Source: an uncultured Litoreibacter sp.
GTDB lineage: Bacteria > Pseudomonadota > Alphaproteobacteria > Rhodobacterales > Rhodobacteraceae
Length of the DNA: 64,000 nucleotides
Assembly (NCBI RefSeq): GCF_947501785.1
Contig: NZ_CANMXB010000001.1
Coordinates: 2,856,501 to 2,920,500, forward strand
Direction: 5' to 3'
The translations under genes and the position numbers were made by a program. Each line of letters opens with the position of its first letter. Positions within the stretch are counted from its first letter, which is position 1. Positions 6,824 to 16,605 of the stretch are shown here, piece by piece. The notes below the pieces were generated by a model. The model had not been told where the DNA came from. It worked only from the letters and a program-made list of their open reading frames with translations, and did not search any database.

Positions 6824-7264
6824 ATGAAACGCACTTTTCTTGCAAGCATATTGAGCGTCTCACTTGCTGCCACCTCGCTGACCGCGACGACCGCGCCTGC
6901 CCAAGCCGATGAAGATGTCCTGAAGGTCATCGCCGGTCTGGTGGTGCTGGGCGCGATTGCCAATCAGGTCAAACAGAACAAACAGTCGCGCCAGACGGTC
7001 ACGCGCACCTATGACAGCTTTGGCAACGGCCCGCGCAAACATCAGCATCGATCGCCTGTGCGCCAATACAAAGTCGCTCCGCAGCGCTGCATACGGGAAA
7101 CCTGGACCCATCGCGGCCAACGGGAGGTGTACGGCGCGCGGTGCATGCAGCGTCATGCCAATGCCCAGCTTCCGCAGAAATGCCTGCGCCAGAACAAGAC
7201 CAATAGCGGCCCGCGCTACTTCTATGCCAAGCGGTGCCTGCGCAACCAAGGGTGGCGCGCTTGA
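6824..7264 (+). CDS. Secreted basic protein with a Cys-rich C-terminus
   Basis: A 146-aa protein starting at ATG 6824 (AAAGGAAG upstream) with a signal peptide ending near AQA (residue about 28). After a hydrophobic segment (DVLKVIAGLVVLGAIANQVK) the mature part is rich in Arg, Lys, Gln and His and has four Cys in the last 60 residues, spaced as in 'QRCIRETW', 'GARCMQRH', 'PQKCLRQN' and 'AKRCLRNQ'. The four segments look like an internal repeat of a Cys-centred unit, likely two disulfides. Function unknown. The stop lies 90 bp before the chosen rnhB start. Confidence 0.7.
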   Translation: MKRTFLASILSVSLAATSLTATTAPAQADEDVLKVIAGLVVLGAIANQVKQNKQSRQTVTRTYDSFGNGPRKHQHRSPVRQYKVAPQRCIRETWTHRGQREVYGARCMQRHANAQLPQKCLRQNKTNSGPRYFYAKRCLRNQGWRA

Positions 7265-7353
7265 GCTATAACGAGGCCGAGCAGTTGGGGGTGGCCGCCA
7301 AGGTCGCCCCCTTTCTCTTTGCGTTTCCGGGCTGGCCGGTGTTTGAACGGCCT

Positions 7354-7962
7354 ATGGGACCAGATTTTTCATTTGAGGCGGCTTTGATCGCGGATGGTGT
7401 CTCCGGTGTGGCCGGGGTGGATGAAGCCGGGCGCGGACCGTTGTCAGGGCCGGTGGTGGCGGCGGCGGTTGTGTTGAACCCGTCCGACATCCCTGACGGG
7501 TTGAACGATTCCAAGAAGCTGACCGCGAAAAAGCGCGAGGCCCTGTTTGACGAGATTTGCGCGCGGACAGAGTTTTGCATCGCCGAGGCCAGTGTCGAGG
7601 AGATCGACGCGTTGAACATCTACCACGCCTCGCATCTGGCGATGTGCCGCGCGGTTGCGGGGATCGAGGGCGTCGGCCACGTTCTGGTCGACGGCAACCG
7701 GGTGCCCGCCGATTTGGCGCACCCTTCCACCCCGTTGGTAAAGGGCGACGCGCGATCCCAGTCGATTGCGGCGGCGTCGATATTGGCGAAAGTCACCCGG
7801 GACCGGATCATGAGTGCATTGGCGCAACAATACCCCGCCTACAATTGGGGCAAAAATATGGGCTACCCGACCAAAGAGCATATCAGTGCATTAGAGCAAC
7901 ACGGCGTAACACCACATCATCGGCGTTCCTACAAACCGGTCCACAATATCTTGTGTCGATGA
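7354..7962 (+). CDS. rnhB: Ribonuclease HII
   Basis: Cleaves RNA in RNA-DNA hybrids and removes single ribonucleotides from DNA. The N-terminal motif GVAGVDEAGRGPLSG carries the first catalytic Asp-Glu; 'HVLVDGNRVP' and the 'AAASILAKVTRDRIM' block carry later active-site residues. From the ATG at 7354 the protein is 202 aa, normal for bacterial RNase HII. A longer in-frame start at 7234 would add 40 residues and overlap the preceding gene by 31 bp, and the extension has no RNase H character. The C-terminus ends near the expected position after 'HHRRSYKPV'. Confidence 0.92.
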   Translation: MGPDFSFEAALIADGVSGVAGVDEAGRGPLSGPVVAAAVVLNPSDIPDGLNDSKKLTAKKREALFDEICARTEFCIAEASVEEIDALNIYHASHLAMCRAVAGIEGVGHVLVDGNRVPADLAHPSTPLVKGDARSQSIAAASILAKVTRDRIMSALAQQYPAYNWGKNMGYPTKEHISALEQHGVTPHHRRSYKPVHNILCR

Positions 7963-8001
7963 TTTTTTGTAAGTAATTGAAACTTATAGTTTTTGACTGG
8001 C

Positions 8002-8016
8002 GAATCGGTTTGAATC
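8002..8016. promoter_or_regulatory. Two GANTC (CcrM) sites in the ccrM leader
   Basis: GAATC at 8002-8006 and again at 8012-8016, 10 bp apart and 57-71 bp upstream of the ccrM start. In Caulobacter, methylation of two GANTC sites in the ccrM leader lowers its own transcription. The same layout here suggests the same feedback, but that step is inference. Confidence 0.55.
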
Positions 8017-8036
8017 ATCCTGTACCCAACAAATGA

Positions 8037-9173
<1,137 letters not shown>

Positions 9174-9237
9174 GCCGTTTTCGAAATTCAACAGTTACCG
9201 CCCGTGCCTGCGGCCATCGTCGCCGGCACATACCTAA

Positions 9238-9274
9238 GCCCTGCCTTCTCCCAAGAGAGGCAGGGCATTTTTTT
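9238..9274 (+). terminator. Intrinsic terminator after ccrM
   Basis: GCCCTGCCT (9238-9246) pairs with AGGCAGGGC (9258-9266) around an 11-nt loop and is followed by seven T (9268-9274). It lies 64 bp past the ccrM stop. Confidence 0.9.
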
Positions 9275-9322
9275 ATCTGTGGGATGGGGGTAGGGTTGGG
9301 GCGCATTGAAAGAGGATTTGCC

Positions 9323-10351
9323 ATGACCACCGCCCAATCGATCACCCTTGCCTCGCGCCCGACCGGCTCCCCCGTGCCTGAGAATTTCGCTTTGGTGGAC
9401 CGGGTTATGCCGGACCCCGGTGCGGGGGAATTTCTGGTGCGGGTGATCTGGCTGTCGCTGGACCCCTACATGCGCGGGCGGATGGATGACGCCAAATCCT
9501 ATGCGGAGCCGGTGGCGATTGGTGGGGTGATGGAAGGCGGGGCCGTGGGAGAGGTATTGGTGTCTAACCATGCGGGATTTGCGGTTGGCGACATTGTCAC
9601 CGCGCAGTTTGGCTGGACCACACATGCCATCTCGGACGGGGAAGGTGTGCGGAAGGTGAACCCGGATGTGGCCCCAATTTCGACGGCGTTGGGTGCGTTG
9701 GGGATGCCGGGGATCACCGCCTGGGTGGGCTTGAACGAGATCGCGGCGGCGCAAGCGGGGGAGACGATTGTGGTCTCGGCCGCGACGGGTGCTGTGGGCG
9801 GCATGGTGGGTCAGCTGGCGAAGGCCAAGGGCATGCGTGTGATTGGCGTTGCGGGCGGCCCGGAAAAATGCGCCTTTGCCGAGGCCGAGTTGGGATATGA
9901 CATCTGTCTGGACCACCGCGCGATGGATGCAAAAGAGCTGGCGGCGGCTTTGATAGCCGCGGCACCAGACGGGGTGGACGTGTATTTTGAGAATGTTGGC
10001 GGCAAAACCTTGGAGGCGGTTCTGACGCGGATGAACACGGGCGGGCGGATCGCCCTGTGCGGCGCGATTTCGTGGTATTCCGGTCAGGGCATTGCCGAGG
10101 CGCAGCCCCTGCCAGCGGTTTGGCGCAACATCCTGACACGGCGGCTGCGGGTGCAGGGGTTCATCATTTTCGACCATTTCCACCTGATGGGCCAATTCCA
10201 AAAGGAGGTCGGGCCGCTGGTTGGCAATGGCACGATCAAGGTGAAAGAAAGCGTCACTGACGGGCTGGAGAACGCCCCCGCGGCGTTTATAGAACTGCTG
10301 AAGGGCGGCAATTTCGGCAAGCAATTGGTGAGGGTCGGCGACGATCCCTGA
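9323..10351 (+). CDS. NADPH-dependent MDR-family oxidoreductase (CurA-like)
   Basis: A 342-aa zinc-free medium-chain reductase of the leukotriene B4 12-hydroxydehydrogenase / CurA group, which reduces activated double bonds of enones using NADPH. The substrate-side block 'LSLDPYMRGRMDD' (about 44-56) is typical of the group, and the nucleotide-binding loop is 'VVSAATGAVGGMVGQLAKAKG'-like (around residues 150-170). I start it at the ATG at 9323, preceded by AGAGGA; an upstream in-frame start at 9284 adds residues next to the ccrM terminator. The natural substrate cannot be told from sequence. Confidence 0.88.
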   Translation: MTTAQSITLASRPTGSPVPENFALVDRVMPDPGAGEFLVRVIWLSLDPYMRGRMDDAKSYAEPVAIGGVMEGGAVGEVLVSNHAGFAVGDIVTAQFGWTTHAISDGEGVRKVNPDVAPISTALGALGMPGITAWVGLNEIAAAQAGETIVVSAATGAVGGMVGQLAKAKGMRVIGVAGGPEKCAFAEAELGYDICLDHRAMDAKELAAALIAAAPDGVDVYFENVGGKTLEAVLTRMNTGGRIALCGAISWYSGQGIAEAQPLPAVWRNILTRRLRVQGFIIFDHFHLMGQFQKEVGPLVGNGTIKVKESVTDGLENAPAAFIELLKGGNFGKQLVRVGDDP

Positions 10352-10385
10352 TTGGGTGCTGCGCACGCTCGTTTGATTGTGCTCT

Positions 10386-10404
10386 TTGGGGAGCTTTGCT
10401 CCCC
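10386..10404. terminator. Hairpin between convergent genes
   Basis: TGGGGAGC-TTT-GCTCCCCA, a perfect 8-bp stem with a 3-nt loop, between the convergent reductase (ends 10351) and alkB-like gene (ends 10451). No T-run follows on either strand, so intrinsic termination is uncertain. Confidence 0.4.
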
Positions 10405-10450
10405 AGCCGCACGGGCAAACCCCTCAGGATATTTCCGAACATGGAAAGGG

Positions 10451-11590
10451 TTAGCGGGGCATTGGGTTGGTCGCCGTTTTGTAAGCCGACCAATCGGTGA
10501 TCTCTGGGTAATACATTGCCCGCCATTTGCGCACACGCGGGTTCATGATGCGCCGGAAGAGTGGCGGCACCATCGCGGCCATTGTCATCACCGGGTAGCC
10601 GTGGGGGAGCTGAGGGGCGTCTGCCTCGGTATAGGTTTGCAGCAGCGGGAAGCGGCGGTCGGGTTTGTAATGATGGTCCGAGTGGCGCTGCAGGTTGATC
10701 AGGAACCAGTTGGAGGCCTTTTGCGCAGCGTTCCAGGAGTGGCGGGGCTGCACGTGTTCGTATTTGCCGTCGCCCAGGTGTTTGCGGGTCAGGCCGTAAT
10801 GCTCAATGTAGTTGACCAGTTCCAGCTGCCAGATCGCCACGAAAGATTGGAAAACAAAGAGGCCCAGGCCGGCCCAGCCGCCGACAAGCGCGGCGATGAT
10901 CAGGAAGGCCAATTGCAGCGCGGCGTAGCGCCAGAACGGGTTGGAGAAATCTGTGGCGGGCAGGCTCTTGCGGGTGAGCATTTTTACCTCGGCATCCCAC
11001 GCGGATTTGGCGCATTGGCGCAGCACGCGGGGGAAGAACCGATGGAAGCCTTCATTGTATCGCGCTGTTACAGGGTCTTTTGGCGTGGCCACGTATCGGT
11101 GATGATTGAGCAGATGTTCTGAACGGAAATGGCTGTAGAGCACCGAGGCCAGCAGCAGGTCGGCCAGCCAGCGTTCCAGGCGGTTTTTCTGGTGCATCAA
11201 TTCGTGGGAATAGTTGATGCCGACGGAGCCTGTGACGACCCCGATGCCGAAGAATAGCCAGATGATTTCAGAGGTCGAGAGATGATCGGCATTCAGCGCG
11301 TAGGCCATGGTGCCGAATATCGTGACGAATTGCACCGGAAACCAAATCAGGGTGACCAGCGTGTACCAGAACAGCTCTTCCTCGGGCGTTTCCAAATCCG
11401 CGTTCTTGGTGTTCAGGCCAACGAATGTGTCGAGGACCGAAAACATACCCCAGCCAAAAAGTGGGATCAAAGCGATGTACCAGCCGCCCTGCATAGCAGC
11501 GAGCATGACAACCGGGATCAACGCGAGCGCCAGCCAAAAGGGTGCCGCGTTTTGCAGCTTGGAGACCTGCTGTGATGTCAGAGTTGCCAT
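10451..11590 (-). CDS. alkB: AlkB-type membrane alkane hydroxylase (alkane 1-monooxygenase)
   Basis: An integral-membrane non-haem di-iron oxygenase (379 aa) that would oxidise terminal carbons of alkanes or similar chains. All iron-binding His clusters are present: HELMH (129-133), EHLLNHH (158-164) and LQRHSDHH (300-307), plus the family block NYIEHYGL (260-267). About six hydrophobic helices surround them. The length is slightly under that of Pseudomonas AlkB (about 400 aa). No rubredoxin or rubredoxin reductase gene lies next to it, so electrons would come from a partner encoded elsewhere. Some family members act on other substrates, so the alkane role is family-based. Confidence 0.85.
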   Translation of the reverse strand: MATLTSQQVSKLQNAAPFWLALALIPVVMLAAMQGGWYIALIPLFGWGMFSVLDTFVGLNTKNADLETPEEELFWYTLVTLIWFPVQFVTIFGTMAYALNADHLSTSEIIWLFFGIGVVTGSVGINYSHELMHQKNRLERWLADLLLASVLYSHFRSEHLLNHHRYVATPKDPVTARYNEGFHRFFPRVLRQCAKSAWDAEVKMLTRKSLPATDFSNPFWRYAALQLAFLIIAALVGGWAGLGLFVFQSFVAIWQLELVNYIEHYGLTRKHLGDGKYEHVQPRHSWNAAQKASNWFLINLQRHSDHHYKPDRRFPLLQTYTEADAPQLPHGYPVMTMAAMVPPLFRRIMNPRVRKWRAMYYPEITDWSAYKTATNPMPR

Positions 11591-11651
11591 GGCTGGGATG
11601 TCCTCTTGGGTGCTTTTTCCTTAGCCACAATAGCTTAGCGAAGGCTTACGC

Positions 11652-12704
11652 TCAATTCAGGGTGACGTGATGACACGCAACGTCATAAACCTTGCGCATA
11701 ACGGTGGGCAGGCTGGCGGGGCTGAACTGCGGGTGGGGGACAAATTGGCCGCGTTCAGGCTCTGTTTCGGCCCAACTGGTAAGGACCTGAAGCTTGAGAT
11801 GAAAATGCGTGAAGGTGTGGCGCACCTCCATACCAGTGTCTTGCCATTGGGTTTCAATCGGGGGGTGGGGTTGCGGGTCTTCATTCCAATCAGAGCCGGG
11901 CCAACCGAGCATACCCCCCAACAGCCCCTTCTCGGGACGGGTTTCAAGGAGCCACGCGCCGTCAGGGCGGCGGGCGACATAAGCGATGCCCTTGCGGGTG
12001 GGTTTGACCTTTTTGGGCAGCTTCTTCGGCAGCTCTGCCGCGGTGCCTAGGGCGCGGGCCTTGCAGGGGTCTTTCCACGGGCAGATGCCGCAAGCCGGGT
12101 TTTTGGGGGAGCAGATGGTGGCACCGAGATCCATCACCGCCTGATTGTAGTCGCCCTGACGTGACGTGGGCGTTAACGCCGCGGCCAACTTGGTCAGCTC
12201 TGGCTTTGAGGTGGGGAGCGGGTCCTCGACCGCGTAGAGCCGCGACATGACGCGTTCGACATTGCCGTCGACCACAGTGGCCTGCCGGTCGAAGGCGATG
12301 GAGGCAATTGCGGCAGAGGTGTAGGGGCCGATGCCAGGCAGGGTTTGCAACGCCTCCACGGTATCGGGGAAGGCGCCGCCGTGATCGGCAACAACCGCGC
12401 GCGCGCATTTCAGCAGGTTGCGGGCGCGGGCGTAGTAGCCGAGGCCCGCCCACGCGGCCATGACGTCCGCATCTTCAGCCGCGGCGAGGTCCGCGACAGT
12501 GGGCCAGATGCTGGTGAACTTGACGAAGTAGTCTTTGACCGCCGCCACGGTGGTTTGTTGCAGCATGATCTCAGACAGCCACACGCGGTAGGGGTCCGGC
12601 CGTATTCCGGCCTGCTTGTCGGCGGGCGGCGTGCGCCACGGCATGGCGCGGGCATGCACATCGTACCAGTCGAGCAGCGTTTGGGGGTCTGGCGTCTCAC
12701 GCAA
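11652..12704 (-). CDS. mutY: A/G-specific adenine DNA glycosylase
   Basis: Removes adenine mispaired with 8-oxoguanine. The 350-aa protein has the catalytic Glu in 'WLSEIMLQQT' (E45), the helix-hairpin-helix 'LQTLPGIGPYTSAA' (about 119-132), the catalytic Asp in 'VVDGNVERV' (D146), the iron-sulfur cluster Cys at 198, 205, 208 and 214 (C-x6-C-x2-C-x5-C), and a C-terminal NUDIX-like 8-oxoG-reading domain. The start is TTG at 12704 with AAGGA upstream; an in-frame stop lies two codons before it, so no longer start is possible. It is divergent from the DciA-like gene. Confidence 0.93.
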   Translation of the reverse strand: MRETPDPQTLLDWYDVHARAMPWRTPPADKQAGIRPDPYRVWLSEIMLQQTTVAAVKDYFVKFTSIWPTVADLAAAEDADVMAAWAGLGYYARARNLLKCARAVVADHGGAFPDTVEALQTLPGIGPYTSAAIASIAFDRQATVVDGNVERVMSRLYAVEDPLPTSKPELTKLAAALTPTSRQGDYNQAVMDLGATICSPKNPACGICPWKDPCKARALGTAAELPKKLPKKVKPTRKGIAYVARRPDGAWLLETRPEKGLLGGMLGWPGSDWNEDPQPHPPIETQWQDTGMEVRHTFTHFHLKLQVLTSWAETEPERGQFVPHPQFSPASLPTVMRKVYDVACHHVTLN

Positions 12705-12787
12705 AGTTTATGTTCCTTGGTGTTGGGTTTTTAGTGCCTCGCATTGTCCTGAAGGGTAGACTAAAGCTGCCGCTTGAAAAGGGTGCT

Positions 12788-13333
12788 ATGGCCGCAAAGC
12801 AGACATATCCCAAGACCAAGAGCCCGACCCGTCGGGGCCGCGGCTTTGCGTCCATGTCGGGGCTGATCCAGAACCGCGTGAAAACGGCGGGCGAAAAACG
12901 CGGCTTTGCGGTGATGCGGCTGCTGACCCATTGGGCGGAGATTGTGGGCGACGACCTGTCCAAGATGGCGACGCCGGTGAAGATTGGCTACTCGCGCGAC
13001 GGGTTTGGGGCGGTGCTGACGGTGCTGACCACCGGGCCGAATGCGCCTTTGGTGCAGATGCAGCTGCCGCAGATACGCGAGCGGGTGAACGCGTGCTACG
13101 GCTATTCCGCCATCAGCCGCGTCGCTATCACGCAGACCGCGCCGGTTGGGTTCCACGAAGGCCGCGTTATGTTTGAGGACACGCCCGAAGAGGTGAAGCC
13201 GCCGGTGAGCGAGGAGGTCAAACGCGCCTCCGCCGCGATGACGGATGGCGTTGAGAACGAGGGATTGAAGGCCGCGTTAGAAACGCTGAGCCAGAACTAT
13301 TTGTCGCGCAAAGGCGCATCGAAAGGGAACTGA
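12788..13333 (+). CDS. DciA-like DUF721 protein (probable replicative helicase loader)
   Basis: A 181-aa protein of the DUF721/DciA family. The basic N-terminus (KQTYPKTKSPTRRGRGFASM) and the core 'LLTHWAEIVGDDLSKMATPV' followed by 'LQIRERVNACYGYSAISRV'-type KH-like fold are typical. In bacteria without DnaC/DnaI, DciA loads the DnaB helicase. I chose the ATG at 12788; an upstream in-frame ATG at 12710 adds 26 residues outside the conserved domain and reaches the mutY promoter. It lies 1 bp from the DsbA-like gene, so the two are co-transcribed. In Rhodobacteraceae the mutY-DUF721-thioredoxin order is, as I recall, common. Confidence 0.82.
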   Translation: MAAKQTYPKTKSPTRRGRGFASMSGLIQNRVKTAGEKRGFAVMRLLTHWAEIVGDDLSKMATPVKIGYSRDGFGAVLTVLTTGPNAPLVQMQLPQIRERVNACYGYSAISRVAITQTAPVGFHEGRVMFEDTPEEVKPPVSEEVKRASAAMTDGVENEGLKAALETLSQNYLSRKGASKGN

Positions 13334-13334
13334 C

Positions 13335-13994
13335 ATGAACCGCAACCTTCTGCTGGCAGGACTTGCCGTGGTGGCCGTCGCCATAGGCGGCTTCTTCGTG
13401 ATGAACCGGGATGCCGCGCCCGGCGTGACAGAGCTTGGCTCTGCGCAGGCGCAAACCACGTCTGATATTGACACCTCCATGGTGAAGGAAATGACGATAG
13501 GTGCGGAGGACGCGCCGATCACCTTTATCGAATACGCGTCCTACACCTGCCCGCATTGCCAGCGGTTCCACAAAGATGTCTTCCCGCAGCTGAAAGCGGA
13601 CTACATCGACACCGGCAAGGTGAAATTCGTGTATCGCGAGGTCTATTTCGACGGCCCGGGTCTTTGGGCGGGCATGATGGCGCGGTGCGGTGGCGAGGAC
13701 CGGTTCTTTGGGTTGGTCGACCTGATTTATGAAAACCAGCGCACTTGGACCCAAGGTGAGCCTGCGCAGATCGCGGCAAACCTGAAGAAGATGGGCAAGT
13801 TGGCAGGTTTGACCGACGCGCAGCTGGATGCGTGCCTGCAAGATGGTGAGAAGGCGCGCGCGATGACGGCGGTGTTTCAGGAAAACTCGCAAGCCGATGG
13901 CGTGCGGTCGACCCCGAGCTTTGTGATCGACGGCAAGCTGGAATCCAACATGTCCTATGACGACCTGAAAGCGTTGCTGGACGCGAAGCTTTAG
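13335..13994 (+). CDS. Periplasmic DsbA-like thiol-disulfide oxidoreductase
   Basis: A 219-aa exported protein with an N-terminal signal anchor (residues 5-23) and a DsbA-type thioredoxin fold. The active site is CPHC (C72-C75) in '[14 protein letters not shown]'; the cis-Pro loop is '[12 protein letters not shown]' near residue 195. It would form or shuffle disulfides in periplasmic proteins. It starts 1 bp after the DciA-like stop and overlaps the lpxK stop tail-to-tail by 4 bp. Confidence 0.9.
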   Translation: MNRNLLLAGLAVVAVAIGGFFVMNRDAAPGVTELGSAQAQTTSDIDTSMVKEMTIGAEDAPITFIEYASYTCPHCQRFHKDVFPQLKADYIDTGKVKFVYREVYFDGPGLWAGMMARCGGEDRFFGLVDLIYENQRTWTQGEPAQIAANLKKMGKLAGLTDAQLDACLQDGEKARAMTAVFQENSQADGVRSTPSFVIDGKLESNMSYDDLKALLDAKL

Positions 13995-14968
13995 AGCGCG
14001 TCGATCAGGGCGTCCAACGGGGCCCAATCGTCAATTTGGAGCCTGACCGGCACCGTTAGAACTTGTGATCTGAAGGACGCGGGCAAACGCACCGCGTCCT
14101 TTTCTGTTGTGACAAGCTGTGCGCCCAGAGACGTTGCCTCAGACGCAAGACGCGTCAGCAGCGCGTCGGATAGCTGCTGATGGTCATCCAGCGGCTCTGA
14201 CTTGGCGATGTCGGCCCCAAGGGCGCGGACGGTTGCGAAAAACTTGTCGGGCATGCCAATGCCGGCAAATGCCAAGACGCGCAGATCGGTCCAATCCATC
14301 CCCGTCTCCAGCGGCACGAGCTGGCCCGTCATATGCGGCAAACGATCCGGGAAATGGTGCAGCCCGGCAAACCGCCCCTGCGCCTTTGGGCCGCCAATAC
14401 TGAGGAGCGCATCGGCGCGCGCCAAGCCGACGTCAACAGGTTCGCGCAGTGGGCCTGCTGGCAAGACGCGTTCGTTGCCAAAACCACGAGCGGCATCGGC
14501 CACGACGATAGAGATGTCTTTGTGCAGCGAGGGGTTTTGATGCCCGTCATCCAGCAGAATGACGTCGGCCCCGGCCTCAACGGCCTGTTGCGCGCCTGCC
14601 GCGCGGTCGCGCGCGATCCACGTGGGGGCAAAAGCCGCGAGCAGCAGCGGCTCGTCTCCGACCTCTTGCGCGCTGTGCTTCTGTTCGGACACCTGAAGCG
14701 GTCCTTCCAGCGACCCGCCATGCCCACGCGATACGATATGGGGCGACATCCCGCGGTCTTTCAGGCGCTGCGCAAGGGCGATGACAGTCGGGGTTTTCCC
14801 GGTGCCGCCGACATTGATATTGCCGACGCAGATCACAGGCACGGGAAGCTTAAGAGAATTCGCCTTGGCCAACCTCCGCGCCGTGACGTTCGCATAGAGC
14901 GCCCCAAGCGGTGCCAAGGCCCGCGCAGCAAGTCCGGGCGGGCGATACCAGAAGCCGGGCGCCTTCAT
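13991..14968 (-). CDS. lpxK: Tetraacyldisaccharide 4'-kinase
   Basis: Adds the 4'-phosphate to the lipid A disaccharide at the inner membrane. The 325-aa protein has an N-terminal membrane-associated helix, the Walker A motif VGGTGKT (about 53-59) and the DDGHQN block (in '[16 protein letters not shown]') typical of LpxK. Its ATG overlaps the waaA stop as ATGA (14965-14968), so lpxK is translated with waaA; together they complete lipid A-Kdo assembly. Confidence 0.94.
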   Translation of the reverse strand: MKAPGFWYRPPGLAARALAPLGALYANVTARRLAKANSLKLPVPVICVGNINVGGTGKTPTVIALAQRLKDRGMSPHIVSRGHGGSLEGPLQVSEQKHSAQEVGDEPLLLAAFAPTWIARDRAAGAQQAVEAGADVILLDDGHQNPSLHKDISIVVADAARGFGNERVLPAGPLREPVDVGLARADALLSIGGPKAQGRFAGLHHFPDRLPHMTGQLVPLETGMDWTDLRVLAFAGIGMPDKFFATVRALGADIAKSEPLDDHQQLSDALLTRLASEATSLGAQLVTTEKDAVRLPASFRSQVLTVPVRLQIDDWAPLDALIDAL

Positions 14969-16257
14969 GGCTGCGCCTCGACATGGTCGATCATCTCGGT
15001 GATTTCGGCCAGGGCGCGGTCTGTCGCGCCCGCACCGCTAGAGGTCACCTCCCAAGCCGCATGGGCGAGGGCGGCGGCGCGGTGGGGCTCCAACAGCTCT
15101 ACGATTACCTCGCCAAGCTCTTCCGCAGTCACCACTTGTTTGGCCGCCGCGGATGTGTCCAACCGGTCATATATTTCTTCCGCGCTTGCGACATGGGGGC
15201 CATGCACGATGGCTGACCCAAGCGCTGCAGGTTCGTAGGGGTTATGCCCACCGATTTCGACCAGCGAGCCGCCAAGGAAAGTGACAGGGGCCACACGGTA
15301 CCACAGCCCCATCTCGCCCAATGTGTCGGCCAGATAGATCTGGGTGGCAGGTTCCGGGTCCGCGCCTTCTGATCGCACCGAGACATTCCATCCCCTATCC
15401 CTGAGCATTGCCGCAATGTCCGGTCCGCGTTCCGGATGCCGTGGGGCGAGTATCAGGAGCAATCGGTGTGACGCCTTGATCGCCTGCGCATGGGCTATGG
15501 CGGCCAGTTCCTCTTCGCCCTCATGTGTCGAGGCGGCGAGCCAGACGGGTCGGGTTTTCAATTGGTCAGACAGACGTAACCGCTCAGCCTCGTTGTGAGG
15601 CAGCGCGCCGCCGCTTTCCTTGAGGGAGCCGGTGACTTCGATCTTGTCGCCTTGAACGCGAAGTTTCCGGAAGTAGTTTGCGGTCGTCTCGTCCTGCACA
15701 AATATCCGGTCGAAGCTGCCCAGAAGTACGCGGGCCGCGCCCGGCAACCACCGCCATTTCTTATGCGACTTTTCCGACATGCGCGCGTTCAGCAGCAACA
15801 TCGGCGTTCCGCGTTTTTTCGTCTCTGCGATGAGGGCGGGCCACAGTTCGCTTTCGGTCCAGATGGCAATGTCAGGTTGCCAATGCGCGAGGAATTTGCG
15901 CACGAAAGGACGCGCATCAAGGGGTACAAACTGGTGGATGGTCTGGGGCGGCAGTCGGGTCTGGATCAGATCGGCAGAAGTCCGCGTGCCGGTGGTCATC
16001 AGCACGTTGAGGTCGGGAAAATCGTCGAGCATCTGTTCGATCAGGTTGAGCAGTGACAACGACTCGCCGACGGAGGCCGCGTGAAACCACACCAGCGTCC
16101 CTTTGGGGCGGGGCAACGAGGCCTCGCCGCGTCGTTCCGCGATACGGTCAGGGTGTTCTTTGCCCTCTGCCAGTCTGGCCTCGAGCTTGCGATTGGCAAA
16201 GCCCACCAGCCGGTTCGACACTGCCAGATAGGCCGCCAAGCCGATGGAGAATGCCAC
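14965..16257 (-). CDS. waaA: Kdo transferase (3-deoxy-D-manno-octulosonic acid transferase)
   Basis: Transfers Kdo to lipid A. The 430-aa protein has an N-terminal hydrophobic segment, the family motif '[10 protein letters not shown]' (about 55-64) with the catalytic Glu, 'WTESELWP' (about 133-140), and a C-terminal glycosyltransferase-B half with '[20 protein letters not shown]'. The start is GTG at 16257; there is no upstream alternative because a stop follows closely. The order DUF4170, waaA, lpxK is leftward, with 12 bp between the DUF4170 stop and the waaA GTG. Confidence 0.94.
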   Translation of the reverse strand: MAFSIGLAAYLAVSNRLVGFANRKLEARLAEGKEHPDRIAERRGEASLPRPKGTLVWFHAASVGESLSLLNLIEQMLDDFPDLNVLMTTGTRTSADLIQTRLPPQTIHQFVPLDARPFVRKFLAHWQPDIAIWTESELWPALIAETKKRGTPMLLLNARMSEKSHKKWRWLPGAARVLLGSFDRIFVQDETTANYFRKLRVQGDKIEVTGSLKESGGALPHNEAERLRLSDQLKTRPVWLAASTHEGEEELAAIAHAQAIKASHRLLLILAPRHPERGPDIAAMLRDRGWNVSVRSEGADPEPATQIYLADTLGEMGLWYRVAPVTFLGGSLVEIGGHNPYEPAALGSAIVHGPHVASAEEIYDRLDTSAAAKQVVTAEELGEVIVELLEPHRAAALAHAAWEVTSSGAGATDRALAEITEMIDHVEAQP

Positions 16258-16269
16258 CTGACAGCCCGC

Positions 16270-16515
16270 TTAGTTGCCGAGCTCTTCGGTCGGGCTTGCA
16301 GGTGTTTCTTCGTCGCGCAGACGGTGAATATGGGCGATAAAGTAACGCATATGGGCATTGTCCACGGTGCGCTGCGCCTCGGATTTCCAGGCGTTGTAGG
16401 CGGAATCATAATCCGGGAACATGCCGACGATGTGGATGTCGCCAACATCCTTGAAGGCGTTTTTAGTGGGGTCGACGAGCTCGCCGCCGAAGACCAGATG
16501 CAGACGTTGTGTCAT
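16270..16515 (-). CDS. DUF4170 protein
   Basis: An 81-aa conserved protein of unknown function (MTQRLHLVFGGELVDPTKNA, then 'HIVGMFPDYDSAYNAWKSEA'), which I recognise as DUF4170 from alphaproteobacteria. The ATG at 16515 begins the conserved region; a start 17 codons upstream adds nothing conserved. It precedes waaA and lpxK in a likely operon, so a role linked to lipopolysaccharide is possible but not shown. Confidence 0.8.
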   Translation of the reverse strand: MTQRLHLVFGGELVDPTKNAFKDVGDIHIVGMFPDYDSAYNAWKSEAQRTVDNAHMRYFIAHIHRLRDEETPASPTEELGN

Positions 16516-16605
16516 GGGTTTGGCTCCATTTGTTGTCGCGGTGACCATAGGGGAACCACGACGCACGTTACAGGGGGTATCGTGCAGGTGATGCGCCTTT
16601 TTAGG

